A stretch of 64,000 nucleotides of DNA. It comes from BM003 sp963699835 (GTDB taxonomy: Bacteria > Pseudomonadota > Gammaproteobacteria > Steroidobacterales > BM003). Both the position numbers and the translations under genes were made by a program. The stretch spans positions 248,001 to 312,000 of the forward strand of contig CAVOVJ010000006.1 in the NCBI GenBank assembly GCA_963699835.1, written 5' to 3'. Shown piece after piece: positions 46,001-54,463 of the stretch (positions are counted from its first letter, which is position 1; each line of letters opens with the position of its first letter). Below the pieces are notes generated by a model, which did no database searches, was not told the origin of the DNA, and worked only from the letters and a program-made list of their open reading frames with translations.

Positions 46001-46195
46001 GGATTCCTGCCGCTGATGCTGCTGACCGGCGGCGATTTCTGGCCGCCGCTGGCGGTCGTCATCGCTGGCGGGGTGGGCTTCTCAATCGGCCTGAGCCTGG
46101 TCTTTGCGCCCGCCTGCTACTGCCTCCTCGGGAGACTTACACGCCGTGCGAATGAAGACTTTCCGGTCGGCGCAGCGCTGGAGGCCCGGTCGTGA
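43034..46195 (+). CDS. RND-family efflux pump, inner-membrane subunit
   Basis: A 1053-residue proton-driven antiporter of the HAE1-like group: 12 helices and two large periplasmic loops. ITRTGISLITFELQ and LPGASATRVEALVTEKIE are the porter-domain hallmarks; the helix-4 proton-relay motif is GLLIDNAIVV, with Asn in place of the second Asp of AcrB. The start is GTG 43034, 2 bases after the adaptor stop, with AGAGG upstream. The final gene start overlaps its stop. Substrates unknown; drugs, solvents or bile-like compounds are typical. Confidence 0.93.
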   Translation: MSGPDKTERGGVATVFVRNGHLLLLAIAVLVVAGMSAFGNLPRIEDPRMTLRNGVIVTALPGASATRVEALVTEKIENRLEELSEIKRIDSTSRTGISLITFELQDSITDDTNEAALSKIRDKLDDVQRDLPPNASKPDLDDKRGAVAFSQIVALQWDGNGPPQLGILNRYAQELADRLRNLPGTEWVQFYGEPSEEITVTLEPAEMSALGISAIDIAARLAAADVKNPAGQLRTSQRDLILEVVGELDSVQRIAAVPIVDDGGGRVVKIGDLASVKRQWRQPADEIALVNGHRAVMIGTRTEKTVRVDEWARAANALVEAFANELDDGVSVQLVFDQSDYTVKRLAELGNNLLAGALVVMLVVLVGMGWRAALIVGAALPLAAAATLFGLTFFGQQIHQMTIFGMIIAIGLLIDNAIVVTDEVRKHLALGEERVAAVNAAVRHLFVPLFASTLTTVLGFMPVFLLKGNIGDFIGPIAISVVLALLSSFVISMTLIAALAGRYGKPDSGGEVLPWWHDGLMLPRVGGYYRRMLTAVVRRPLRAVAMCLVLPVLGFILLGTIDTEFFPPADRDQFEIKVWLSDDASIAKTRALVDEVDAVLTERGGVKQVAWVVGRAFPIVYYNAIMREDNNPAHAHAVVVAESLAEAKRMVPDLQLQLRERFPEAAIVVQSFGQGPPIDSPVGFRIFGPNPDRLRAYGDELRRIMHRVPEVVITQATISGGEPKLWFAADEYRAQLAGLNLEQVAGQLQSSLEGQIGGSVLEDLEELPVRIRFGDSERSSLDTIATLGLTSGRVAAESRWIPASALGEIELRPELASVTRRNGERVNNIRGYIRTGALPLEVNNAILAAIEAENFKLEPGYRLEIAGDSAEQQDAVGKLLTYLPVLLVLMVATLVLSFRSFLLAGIVGTVALLSIGHGFLALKMSGFNLGFNPILGTAGLIGVAINGSIVVLAAIRSNAAARAGNLEAIVTETVAATRHIVSTTLTTIAGFLPLMLLTGGDFWPPLAVVIAGGVGFSIGLSLVFAPACYCLLGRLTRRANEDFPVGAALEARS

Positions 46196-47611
46196 TGCGG
46201 TGTTACGTACTCGTTCTCGCCGCGCTTTGCGCGGGCTGTACGGTGGGGCCGGATTTCCGCGCGCCCGAGCAGGCCGAGACCGGCTGGGCCGGCAGTGACG
46301 ATGCGACCAGTCCGGTCGAGGAATACGATACGCAATGGTGGCACGGTTTTGGCGATCCGGTGCTCGACCGGCTGGTCGCCCGGGCGGCCGCGGATAACCT
46401 GGAAGTGGCGGCGGCCGAGGCACGGGTCAGGCAAGCGCGCGCGCAGCGCCGCGCGGCCCGATCCACGTTGTTCCCGGGCGTCGGCGGCGAAGCGAGTTAT
46501 ACGAGCTACCAGCTGTCGAAGAACGGACCGGGTATCACCGGCGATGCGGTCGAGCAGGGCCTGACGGAACGCGACGACAGTTTCTACACGGCGGGTTTCG
46601 ATGCCGCTTACGAGATAGATATTTTTGGCGGTAACCGGCGCCGGCGCGAGTCGGCTGCGGCGGGTGAGGCGCTGGCCCTGGAGCGACGCCGGGCCGTGAT
46701 GCTCACGGTCGTCGCCGAGGTCGCGCGCGAGTACATGGAGCTGCGCGGCGCGCAGAAACGCCTCGCGATAACCGAGAAAAACGCGGGTCTGCAACGCGAC
46801 CTGACAGCGCTTGTCGAGCGCAAGTACCGGGCCGGATTGTCGCGCGAACTCGATGTAGTTCGCGCCCGTTCCCAGACCCGTGTAGTCGAAGCGCTGGTGC
46901 CTGCGCTGCGTTCCGCAGATAAGGGGATCGGCGTATCGGCTCGGCGTGCTGACAGGGCAGCCGCCGGAGGCCCTGCTTGGCGAATTGCTGGCGACCGCCC
47001 CGATTCCTGATGCGCCGGAGGTCGTTCCGGTCGGCCTGCGTTCCGAGTTGTTGCGCCGCCGTCCCGACGTCAGGGCGGCGGAGCGTGCGCTGGCGCAGGC
47101 TTCCGCCGGGATCGGCGTCGCGACAGCCGAGTTGTTCCCGAAATTCGTGCTGGTCGGCGACATTGCGTGGGAGTCGGTCGACCGCGGCGACTGGTTTGAC
47201 GAGGACAGCCAGCGCTGGAGCCTGGTGCCGTTCGTGGACTGGCGGATATTCGAGGGCGGGCGGTTGCGTGCCCAGGTGGAGTTCGCCGAAGCCGTCGCGG
47301 AAGAGCAGGCGGCGCTTTATCGCCAAACTGTCCTCGCCGCATTGGCTGACGCAGAGGCTGCGTTGGTATCCTACGGCGAAGAGCGGCGCACGCGGCAGTC
47401 GCTTGACGAGGCCAGCGCGGCCAGCGAGCGTGCGGCCGAACTTGCACGCCGCCTCTACGACATCGGACTCAGCGATTTCCTCGACGTGCTCGATGCCGAG
47501 CGGCGGCTGGTCGAGGTCCAGGATCGCCAGGTGCAGAGCGAAACCCGGGTGACAGTGCGGCTGGTCGGTCTTTACAAGGCGTTGGGCGGTGGCTGGCAGA
47601 GCTTCGAATGA
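46195..47611 (+). CDS. Outer-membrane efflux lipoprotein (NodT/OprM family), split by one frameshift
   Basis: About 472 residues after repair. Lipobox LCAGC, then TVGPDFRAPE, the typical start of NodT-type channels, and QWWHGFGDPVLDRLV. The channel repeat helices follow, then the frame changes at the GGGG run 46923-46926 after LRSADKG; the next frame gives YRLGVLTGQPPEALLGELL, LRRRPDVRAAERAL, VDWRIFEGGRLRAQVE. One base is extra. It overlaps the pump stop (TGATG) and is overlapped by the CIA30 gene, so it is in the same operon. Confidence 0.9.
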
Positions 47612-48216
47612 GCGCGCGCGTGGGCGGCTCGGCGGCGTATCCTGCGGCGCGCGTCGTTGCCTCGCTGGGATGTGTTATCGCGTTGCTGCTGACTATGGTG
47701 CCCGCCGTGTCTGAGTCGCAAGTGCTGGCAGATTTTTCCGACCCGCGCGAAATCGCGGCGTGGCGGGCGCTGCACGATACCGTTATGGGCGGGCGCTCCG
47801 ACGGCGCGCTGGTGGCGGGAGAGGACGGCGCCGCATTATTCACTGGAACCATCTCGCTCGAGAATAATGGCGGCTTCGCGTCGGTTCGCGGCCCGATTCG
47901 GCGTTATCCGCTCCAGGGATGTCACGGCGTAACCATCGAGGTTCGCGGTGATCCGCGTCGTTTCCAGTTGCGATTCAGGACCGATGACCGTTTCGACGGC
48001 GTTGCCTGGCGTGCGTTCTTCGAGCCGGCAGCGGATGAGTGGCAGCGAATATCGCTGCCATTCCAGGTGTTCGTCCCGGTATTTCGCGGCCGTGTTCTCG
48101 GTCCGGAGGGTCAACTGGAACCGTTGCGGATTACCCGGCTTGGCCTGATGCTGGCGGACGGTAAGGCGGGGCCATACCGGCTGGAAATCCGGCGGATCAG
48201 CGCAGACTGCAGCTAA
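47608..48216 (+). CDS. CIA30-like domain protein
   Basis: A 202-residue protein with an N-terminal hydrophobic segment, likely a signal or anchor (LGCVIALLLTMVPAVSES), and one beta-jelly-roll domain of the CIA30/carbohydrate-binding-like type: LADFSDPREIAAWRALHDTVMGG, GGFASVRGPIRRYP and the final LGLMLADGKAGPYRLEIRRI. CIA30 proteins were named after a complex-I assembly factor, but the bacterial ones have no settled role. It overlaps the efflux gene by 4 bases (ATGA), so it is translated with the pump operon. Confidence 0.82.
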   Translation: MSARVGGSAAYPAARVVASLGCVIALLLTMVPAVSESQVLADFSDPREIAAWRALHDTVMGGRSDGALVAGEDGAALFTGTISLENNGGFASVRGPIRRYPLQGCHGVTIEVRGDPRRFQLRFRTDDRFDGVAWRAFFEPAADEWQRISLPFQVFVPVFRGRVLGPEGQLEPLRITRLGLMLADGKAGPYRLEIRRISADCS

Positions 48217-48232
48217 TCCGCCGGGATCGCTA

Positions 48233-48514
48233 TCAGTCGGTTCGGCTGGTGACTTCCACCAGGTGGTAGCCGAACTGGGTCCGCACCGGGCCGACGACCT
48301 CGCCGACATCGGCGCTGAAAACGACATCGTCGAATTCCTTGACCATCTGCCCGGGACCAAATTCCCCGAGGTCACCGCCCTGGCCGCCCGACGGGCATTG
48401 ACTATGGGCTTTGGCCAGGTCGGCGAAGTCTTCACCGCCGGCAATCTTGGTCTTCAGATCATTACATGCCTGCTCGGTCGGTACGAGAATATGACGAGCG
48501 CGCGCCTTGCTCAT
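48233..48514 (-). CDS. ppiC: Parvulin-type peptidyl-prolyl isomerase (PpiC)
   Basis: A 93-residue stand-alone parvulin domain: RARHILVPTEQAC, SQCPSGGQGGDLGEFGPGQM and the closing FGYHLVEVTSRTD. It catalyses cis-trans isomerisation of peptide bonds before proline, in the cytoplasm as no signal is present. The longer in-frame upstream part is out of character, so the start is ATG 48514. A downstream neighbour of the CIA30 gene, convergent. Confidence 0.94.
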   Translation of the reverse strand: MSKARARHILVPTEQACNDLKTKIAGGEDFADLAKAHSQCPSGGQGGDLGEFGPGQMVKEFDDVVFSADVGEVVGPVRTQFGYHLVEVTSRTD

Positions 48515-48748
48515 AGGTGATCTCCCTGGTTGATTTTCCGGACAGGCCGGACTGTCTTTGCACCCGATGTGCGAAAGGGCGCGATTATCGGTCAGATTGA
48601 TTACGCACAACAACATTCGCGGATACAGAATCTTGTGCTGGCCGCTGATTCAGCCGCTAAACTGTGGTCCGGACAGGAAATGCGGCCCGGATCGGGGCGC
48701 GCATGAATGCACGGAGCCGCCCGGGCGGCCGGCTATGGAGAGTGCCGA

Positions 48749-49300
48749 ATGAGTAATGTGGTGGGTATTGTCGGGAGCCTTCGCAAGCAATCATTCAATC
48801 GTTCGCTGCTTAATGCGGCAATCGAGCTCGCTCCCCCCGGTCTCGCGCTGAGCGAGGGCCGGATCGAGAGTATTCCGCTTTACGATGCGGACCTCGAGGC
48901 AGTCGATATCCCGGTCGCCGTGGAGGCGCTGAAAGGCCAGGTGGCGGCGGCCGACGGTATTTTATTGTTCACGCCAGAGTACAACGGGTCTTTCCCGGGC
49001 GTGCTGAAGAATGTGCTGGATTGGGTGTCGCGACCACCACAGGACCAGGACAAGGTGTTGCGCGGCAAGCCTGTTGGTTTGCTTGGCGCCACACCAGGCG
49101 GAATGGGTACGGCCTACGCCCAGTCGGCATGGCTGCCGGTGTTTCGGGCGCTGGGGCTGTTGCCGTGGTTCGGTGGGGGTTTTTACCTGTCACGGGCGCA
49201 CAAGGCGTTGGATGAGACCGGCCGTCTCGTCGATCAGGACATGCGCGACCGGCTCGCGGCCTACCTGGCGGACTTCGATGCGTTTGTCACTGCCAGCTGA
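48749..49300 (+). CDS. NADPH-dependent FMN reductase
   Basis: A 183-residue flavodoxin-like reductase: MSNVVGIVGSLRKQSFNRSL (FMN phosphate loop), TPEYNGSFPGVLKNVLDWVSR (FMN ring contact) and GLLGATPGGMGT. It reduces FMN or quinones with NADPH and belongs to the same group as ChrR/YieF chromate and quinone reductases. A 234-base stretch without a gene lies before it. The start has GGAGAG upstream. Confidence 0.9.
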   Translation: MSNVVGIVGSLRKQSFNRSLLNAAIELAPPGLALSEGRIESIPLYDADLEAVDIPVAVEALKGQVAAADGILLFTPEYNGSFPGVLKNVLDWVSRPPQDQDKVLRGKPVGLLGATPGGMGTAYAQSAWLPVFRALGLLPWFGGGFYLSRAHKALDETGRLVDQDMRDRLAAYLADFDAFVTAS

Positions 49301-49345
49301 AAGCGCGGACCGGGGCAGCGTCTGCTGGCAGCCGGAGCCCGGTGC

Positions 49346-50578
49346 GTGAACGGGCTGGTTTCCCATCTCGAAGGCGCCATCGACGGGCACCGCCTGGAGC
49401 CCGGGCAGCTCTACACGATGCACGCGGGGCGACCGATCTGGGTGCGTTACGATATCGCCGCGATGGCGTCGCGTATCGATCGCGACGTTTTTGCCACGCG
49501 CGAAACCAGTTTGTGGCGCTATCGCGAATGTCTTCCGCTTGGGCTGACCGATCCGCCGGTCACCCTCGGTGAGGGCATGACGCCATTACTCGATTGCGAA
49601 CGCCTCGGCCAGCGTCTCGGTCTTGCGGATTTATGGATCAAGGACGAGTCGCAAATGCCGACCGGTTCATTCAAGGATCGTGGTCAGAGCGTTGCGATTT
49701 CGATGGCGCGGTCGCTGGGCGTCGGCCGGGTCGCGATTCCAACCGCCGGCAATGCCGGTGGCTCGATGGCCGCATACGCGGCGCGCGCCGGTCTCGAGGC
49801 ATTTGTGTTCATGCCGGAGGACACGCCACCGATAAACCGGTTCGAGGTGGCACAGGCCGGTGCGCATGGATTCCTGGTGAACGGGCTCATCACCGACTGC
49901 GGCAAAATCGTTCGCGACGGCGCGGGCCCGATGGACTGGTTCGACATGTCGACGCTGAAGGAACCCTATCGTCTCGAGGGCAAGAAAACGATGGGGCTGG
50001 AACTGGCTGAACAGTTCGGATGGGTGTTGCCCGATGTCATCCTCTATCCCACGGGTGGCGGCACCGGATTGATCGGAATGTGGAAAGCATTTCGTGAGTT
50101 GATCGAACTGGGGTGGCTCGAGAAACCGGATCTGCCACGGATGGTGGCGGTGCAGTCGGAGGGTTGCTGTCCGATCGTTCGCGCGTTTGAAAACGGCGAG
50201 CGTTTTGCCGAGTCATTCGAGGGCGCCGCGACGATTGCCAGCGGGATTCGTGTACCGGCCGCAGTCGGCGATTTCATGATCCTCGATGCGATTGCCGAAA
50301 GCGGTGGCTGCGCGGTCAGCGTGGACGAGATGGCAATTCGCGACTGGATGAAAGAGGCAGCGATGAGCGAGGGTATCGCGCTGGGCCCGGAGTCAGCCTG
50401 TTGTCTCGGCGCGGCCCGCAAGCTGCGCGAGAGCGGCTGGCTGGAGGCGGACGCACGCACGGTAATCTTCAATTGCGGCGGTGCGCGCAAGTACCCGGAC
50501 CTGATGGCCTGCGATCTCCCGGCACTCGATCGTCATGCCAGGATCGACTGGGCCGGTCTCGCGCCGGCGCGTTATTAG
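49346..50578 (+). CDS. Threonine synthase-like PLP enzyme
   Basis: A 410-residue fold-II PLP enzyme. The N-terminal EGMTPLLDCERLGQRLGL, the PLP lysine in GSFKDRG and the GTAGNAGG-type loop (PTAGNAGGSMAAYAARAG) identify it as threonine synthase-like; YPTGGGTGLIGMWKAF binds the PLP phosphate. It starts with GTG 49346 after GGAG. Whether it makes threonine or acts on another O-phospho or amino acid substrate is not clear from sequence; no thrA or thrB is adjacent. Confidence 0.85.
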   Translation: MNGLVSHLEGAIDGHRLEPGQLYTMHAGRPIWVRYDIAAMASRIDRDVFATRETSLWRYRECLPLGLTDPPVTLGEGMTPLLDCERLGQRLGLADLWIKDESQMPTGSFKDRGQSVAISMARSLGVGRVAIPTAGNAGGSMAAYAARAGLEAFVFMPEDTPPINRFEVAQAGAHGFLVNGLITDCGKIVRDGAGPMDWFDMSTLKEPYRLEGKKTMGLELAEQFGWVLPDVILYPTGGGTGLIGMWKAFRELIELGWLEKPDLPRMVAVQSEGCCPIVRAFENGERFAESFEGAATIASGIRVPAAVGDFMILDAIAESGGCAVSVDEMAIRDWMKEAAMSEGIALGPESACCLGAARKLRESGWLEADARTVIFNCGGARKYPDLMACDLPALDRHARIDWAGLAPARY

Positions 50579-50602
50579 CCGAAGCGGCGCGTGGCCGCGC
50601 GA

Positions 50603-51475
50603 TCAAAACCCTTCGACGATCTCCTCTCCTTCCGGCGCCGGGGCAATATCCTCGGGCAGAAAGAAATCGGCGACCAACGATTGCGTCGGATCCACGCGAT
50701 AGCCGCTGAAATCGGTCATCCCGGCCTCGCGCAATACGATATCGTCGATACAGAAGTTGCCGCTGAACTCGCGTGCCGGCCGGGTCAGGATGACGTGTGC
50801 CGCGTCCGCCATGATCTCCGGCGTGCGCGAGCGCTGAACAATCGCATCGCCGCCCAGAAGGTTTTTCACCGCCGCCGTCGCGATAGCGGTGCGCGGCCAC
50901 AATGCGTTGAACGCAATACCGTCGCTGCGGAACTCCGCGGCCATGCCGAGCACGCACATGCTCATGCCGAATTTCGCCATCGTGTAGGCCACGTGCGGGC
51001 CGAACCAGCGCGGCCGCATATCGAGCGGCGGTGCGAGATTCAGCACATGCGGGTTGTCAGCATTTTTCAGGTACGGAATCGCCGTCTTCGAACAGAGGAA
51101 TGTCCCGCGCGTATTGATCGAATGCATCAGGTCGTAGCGCTTCATCGCGGTCTCGAGCGTACCGGTGAGCTGAATCGCGCTGGCATTGTTGACGAGGATA
51201 TCGATGCCGCCGAATTTCTCCGCGGTCTCGGCCATCGCGGCGGCAACCCGCTCTTCGTCACGCACGTCGACGACCAGCGGCAGTGCCTGACCACCGGCTT
51301 GCTCGATTTCCTCCGCGGCAGTAAAAATCGTGCCTTCGAGTTTGGGATGCGGCTCGGCGGTTTTCGCGGCAACCGCGATGTTGGCGCCGTCGGCAGCCGC
51401 GCGTTTGGCGATCGCGAGGCCAATACCGCGGCTTGCGCCAGTGATGAACAGTGTCTTGCCCTTGAGGTGACTCAT
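50603..51475 (-). CDS. HSDL2-like short-chain dehydrogenase
   Basis: A 290-residue SDR oxidoreductase: NAD(P)-binding TGASRGIG, the NNAS motif (LVNNASAI) and the catalytic YxxxK in AYTMAKFGMS. The segments PHPKLEGTIFTAAEEIEQAGG and NTRGTFLCSK match hydroxysteroid-dehydrogenase-like protein 2. The SCP2 domain of animal HSDL2 is absent. The true substrate is unknown. Start ATG 51475 has GGAAG upstream; the longer in-frame ATG does not. Confidence 0.88.
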   Translation of the reverse strand: MSHLKGKTLFITGASRGIGLAIAKRAAADGANIAVAAKTAEPHPKLEGTIFTAAEEIEQAGGQALPLVVDVRDEERVAAAMAETAEKFGGIDILVNNASAIQLTGTLETAMKRYDLMHSINTRGTFLCSKTAIPYLKNADNPHVLNLAPPLDMRPRWFGPHVAYTMAKFGMSMCVLGMAAEFRSDGIAFNALWPRTAIATAAVKNLLGGDAIVQRSRTPEIMADAAHVILTRPAREFSGNFCIDDIVLREAGMTDFSGYRVDPTQSLVADFFLPEDIAPAPEGEEIVEGF

Positions 51476-51584
51476 TCTGCTTCCCTTGCTTGGAGTGTGA
51501 CGCACCAAACGTGCGAGTTCATTGTCGCCGCGGCGGCGTCCGGGCCGCGGCGAATTCGCCTCGATGACGTGCCCGGTGGCGCGC

Positions 51585-52187
51585 TCAGGATGGCGGCGTG
51601 GCGCGGATCCGCGCCGCGATCGCCCGGCTCAGTTCCTCCACCGCAGCACTGTGCGCACGCACCAGCGCATCGTAGGTATTGTCACTGACCGGTTTGTCGG
51701 TGCTGAACTGTTCGACCGCGAGCGCTTCATTAGTGTCGCCAATCAACAGCATCCAGCGTGCCTGCAGTGTCACCGAGCCTCCCGGACTGCCGTCAAACCG
51801 CTGTACGTAGAGCACCACTCGGAGGTCGACCGGGAACATCGCATCTGCCGGGTAGATTGCAAGCCTCTCTGTTTGCAGCAGTGATCCCAGATTTTCGCCG
51901 ACTGCACGGACGAAGCCGTGATGCAACGGTTCGGCCCAGCGGTGGTATTCGTTCAGCTCGAGCTGGTTCGGCCCGCTGCGGGTGACGATCTGGGTCCGGC
52001 TCAGGGTACGCGGAAACTCTGTCGGACCGACCGCCAGCGCGATGCCGGGGGTTGCTGCCGGGCTGCTCCCCGGCGGCAGTGTGCTGAGCGTATAGAAAGT
52101 CACATCCGGGCTCCGCCCCATGCAGCCGCCGAGGCTGAGAGTCAGCGTTGCCAGCGCCAGAAGTGTCAGTTCACGATGGCTCATCAT
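51585..52187 (-). CDS. pqiC: PqiC-like outer-membrane lipoprotein
   Basis: A 200-residue lipoprotein with lipobox LGGC (Cys22), then MGRSPDVTFYTLST typical of PqiC/DUF330 auxiliary lipoproteins that anchor the PqiB tube at the outer membrane. The start is 1 base after the PqiB stop, with AGGGAGACTGAC upstream. Works with PqiB and PqiA in lipid transport across the envelope. Confidence 0.9.
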   Translation of the reverse strand: MMSHRELTLLALATLTLSLGGCMGRSPDVTFYTLSTLPPGSSPAATPGIALAVGPTEFPRTLSRTQIVTRSGPNQLELNEYHRWAEPLHHGFVRAVGENLGSLLQTERLAIYPADAMFPVDLRVVLYVQRFDGSPGGSVTLQARWMLLIGDTNEALAVEQFSTDKPVSDNTYDALVRAHSAAVEELSRAIAARIRATPPS

Positions 52188-52188
52188 G

Positions 52189-53838
52189 TCAGTCTCCCTT
52201 GCCGCGGATCAGGGCCTCTGGATGGCGCTCCAGGTAGTCGACGATCATACGGATCGCCTGGGCCGTTTCGGTCAGTTCGATCAACAGGCGCTTGGTTTCG
52301 GTGCGCGCTGCCGAGTTGCTATCTACCATTTTGCGTACCGAGCCGAGGGTCCGCTCCGCTTCGTCCATCACGCCGGTCAGCGCCGGAGAAACGTTCGCGT
52401 TCAGATTCGCCGCAACCTCGCTGAATTCAGCGAGCGTGGTACTGAGGTCGCGCAACGCATTCTGCAGGTCCGTAGAGTTGACGAGAGTTGCCAGACCCGA
52501 CGCGGTGCGCCCGAGGTCTTCGCCAATCTGCTGCATCGGTACTGCTTCGAGTTGCTCGGCGATGCTCGCGAACGACTCTGCGATCTCCGCGATCGAACCG
52601 GGCATCACCGGAATCACCGGGTATTCGCCGGACAAGTCCACTTGCGCTTCGGGTGCGTCGGGAAAGAACCCCAGACTGATGAACTTCTGTCCGGTCAACA
52701 AGTTACCGGTGGCGAGCTTGGCGCGAAAGCCTTCCTTGACCGCATCGATGACGGCTGCGTTTGCATCGTCGGCGGTCGGTGCCATCAGGTCCGGGTAGCG
52801 CTCCGGTTCGATCTCCACCAGCACTCTGACCGAAAAACCGCCTGTTTTCAGACTGCCAAAGGGCGCGATATCGACGACTTTGCCGAGCTCGAAACCCAGC
52901 ATCTCAACCGGGGCGCCGATCGAGAGGCCACGTATCGACTCATCGAATATCACCAGGAAGTAGCGTTTCAGGTCATAGACCGGCTTGTCGCTGGCACGGT
53001 GATTCTCATACAGGTGGAACGTGTAACCCGCGCTGGCCTCATCCGCCCCGGCCAGTGCCGCCGGGGTCTCGAACGCAATGCCTCCCACCAGCATCGTTAC
53101 CAGCGATTCCGAGTCGATCTGGAGTCCTTCGGCGTTCAGCGAGACATCGAAGCCACCAGCATTCCAGAATCGCGTGGTTGTCTTGACCCGTGCATCGTGC
53201 GGTGACTGGATAAAAACTTCGGCACGGATTCTCCCGCTGGGCTCCATGCTGAAGTCAACCACTCGGCCAACCCGGATCTGGCGGAAATATACCGGGGCAC
53301 CGATATCGATCGAACCCAGCTTCTCCGCATTAAGAACATAGCGAGTGCCCTTGGTATCCGGGGTGATCACGGGCGCCTTTTCGAGGCCGACGAACGCGCG
53401 TTGCTTTTTCCCTTCGGTAGCGGGTTCCATTCCAAGGTATGCACCTGACAGCAGCGTACCGAGGCCGCTGACCTCGCCTGCGGCGAGGCGCGCGCGGACC
53501 ACCCAGAAACGGGTTTTATCAGTGAGGTAGTCCTTGGCGCCCGGTGCCATTTCAGCAGTGGCCCTGACCCCGGCCAGGTCCTTGAGAAGTTCGACGCCGG
53601 TCACGTGGCCGACTTCGACATCCTTGTATTTGATTTTCGTCTTGCCGGCGACCAGGCCCGCACCGGTCGCGAAATCGATGGTGATCGTCGGGCCGGTCTC
53701 GGTGACGGCCTTGTAAACCAGCCAGGCGCCAATCAGTGCGGCGACGACCGGCACCAGCCAGACGATGGAAAATCCGCTTTTCGCGGCCACCACGGCCTGT
53801 GGCAGCGCCCCGGCGCCGGTATCAGTGTCTTGCGTCAT
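52189..53838 (-). CDS. pqiB: PqiB MCE-domain lipid-transport protein
   Basis: A 549-residue protein with one N-terminal membrane helix (IVWLVPVVAALIGAWLV) and three MCE domains in a row (starting near residues 45, 160 and 285), then a long helical C-terminus (IAEIAESFASIAEQLEA onwards) that in PqiB forms the tube reaching the outer membrane. The length matches E. coli PqiB. It lies between the PqiA and PqiC genes, and overlaps the PqiA2 gene by 17 bases. Confidence 0.95.
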   Translation of the reverse strand: MTQDTDTGAGALPQAVVAAKSGFSIVWLVPVVAALIGAWLVYKAVTETGPTITIDFATGAGLVAGKTKIKYKDVEVGHVTGVELLKDLAGVRATAEMAPGAKDYLTDKTRFWVVRARLAAGEVSGLGTLLSGAYLGMEPATEGKKQRAFVGLEKAPVITPDTKGTRYVLNAEKLGSIDIGAPVYFRQIRVGRVVDFSMEPSGRIRAEVFIQSPHDARVKTTTRFWNAGGFDVSLNAEGLQIDSESLVTMLVGGIAFETPAALAGADEASAGYTFHLYENHRASDKPVYDLKRYFLVIFDESIRGLSIGAPVEMLGFELGKVVDIAPFGSLKTGGFSVRVLVEIEPERYPDLMAPTADDANAAVIDAVKEGFRAKLATGNLLTGQKFISLGFFPDAPEAQVDLSGEYPVIPVMPGSIAEIAESFASIAEQLEAVPMQQIGEDLGRTASGLATLVNSTDLQNALRDLSTTLAEFSEVAANLNANVSPALTGVMDEAERTLGSVRKMVDSNSAARTETKRLLIELTETAQAIRMIVDYLERHPEALIRGKGD

Positions 53839-54463
53839 GGTGTTCCTCTTCCGGATCCCAGATAAGTCGCGGGTCGAAACTCTCCGCCGCGAAAATCGTA
53901 ATGATCACGACCAAAGCAAAGTAGACGGCGCCCAGTCCGGCGTCGATATTGGCGAGCGCACCGAGTTTCACCAGTGCGACGAGAATCGTAACGACAAAAA
54001 CGTCGACCATCGACCAGCGTCCGACCGCTTCGGTGAAACGGTATAACTTGGTCCGGTCGCGATTGCGCCAGGCCGATTTTCTGTGGACGCTGATCAGCAG
54101 GAATATCAGCACAATCAGCTTTAGCAGAGGGACCGCGATGCTCGCGGTAAAGATCACCAGCGCCAGCGGCCAGTCGCCATGCGAAATAAAGTACAGCACC
54201 CCGCTCAAAATCGTATCGGACTGGACATGACCCAGAGACGTCGTGTGCGTGATCGGCAACAGGTTGGCCGGCACATAAAATATGCAAGCGGCGATCACCA
54301 GCGCCCAGGTGCGGCGAATGCTGTTCGGCTTGCGCCTATGCAGAGCGGCATTACAGCGTGGACAAAGAAGGTGGTCATGGCCGCCCACAGTGCGGCTGAC
54401 CAGTCCACAATCGTGGCACCCGAGCAGGTTGGTCTCGCGCGCTGTTGCTGGCAACGGGTTCAC
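53822..54463 (-). CDS. PqiA-like inner-membrane protein, second half
   Basis: A 213-residue membrane protein: a zinc-ribbon-like start (CHDCGLV, CPRCNAALHRR), then PqiA helices and the segment GRWSMVDVFVVTILVALVK, typical of PqiA domains. It overlaps both its partner (4 bases) and pqiB (17 bases). In E. coli the two PqiA halves form one 417-residue protein; here they are separate genes. Confidence 0.93.
   Translation of the reverse strand: MNPLPATARETNLLGCHDCGLVSRTVGGHDHLLCPRCNAALHRRKPNSIRRTWALVIAACIFYVPANLLPITHTTSLGHVQSDTILSGVLYFISHGDWPLALVIFTASIAVPLLKLIVLIFLLISVHRKSAWRNRDRTKLYRFTEAVGRWSMVDVFVVTILVALVKLGALANIDAGLGAVYFALVVIITIFAAESFDPRLIWDPEEEHHDARH

Noticed and set aside
41852..46195. A single 1447-residue adaptor-RND fusion protein
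   Set aside because: Residues after VFVAQPL are not protein-like and the correct adaptor C-terminus is present one frame over with its own stop; one extra base explains it.
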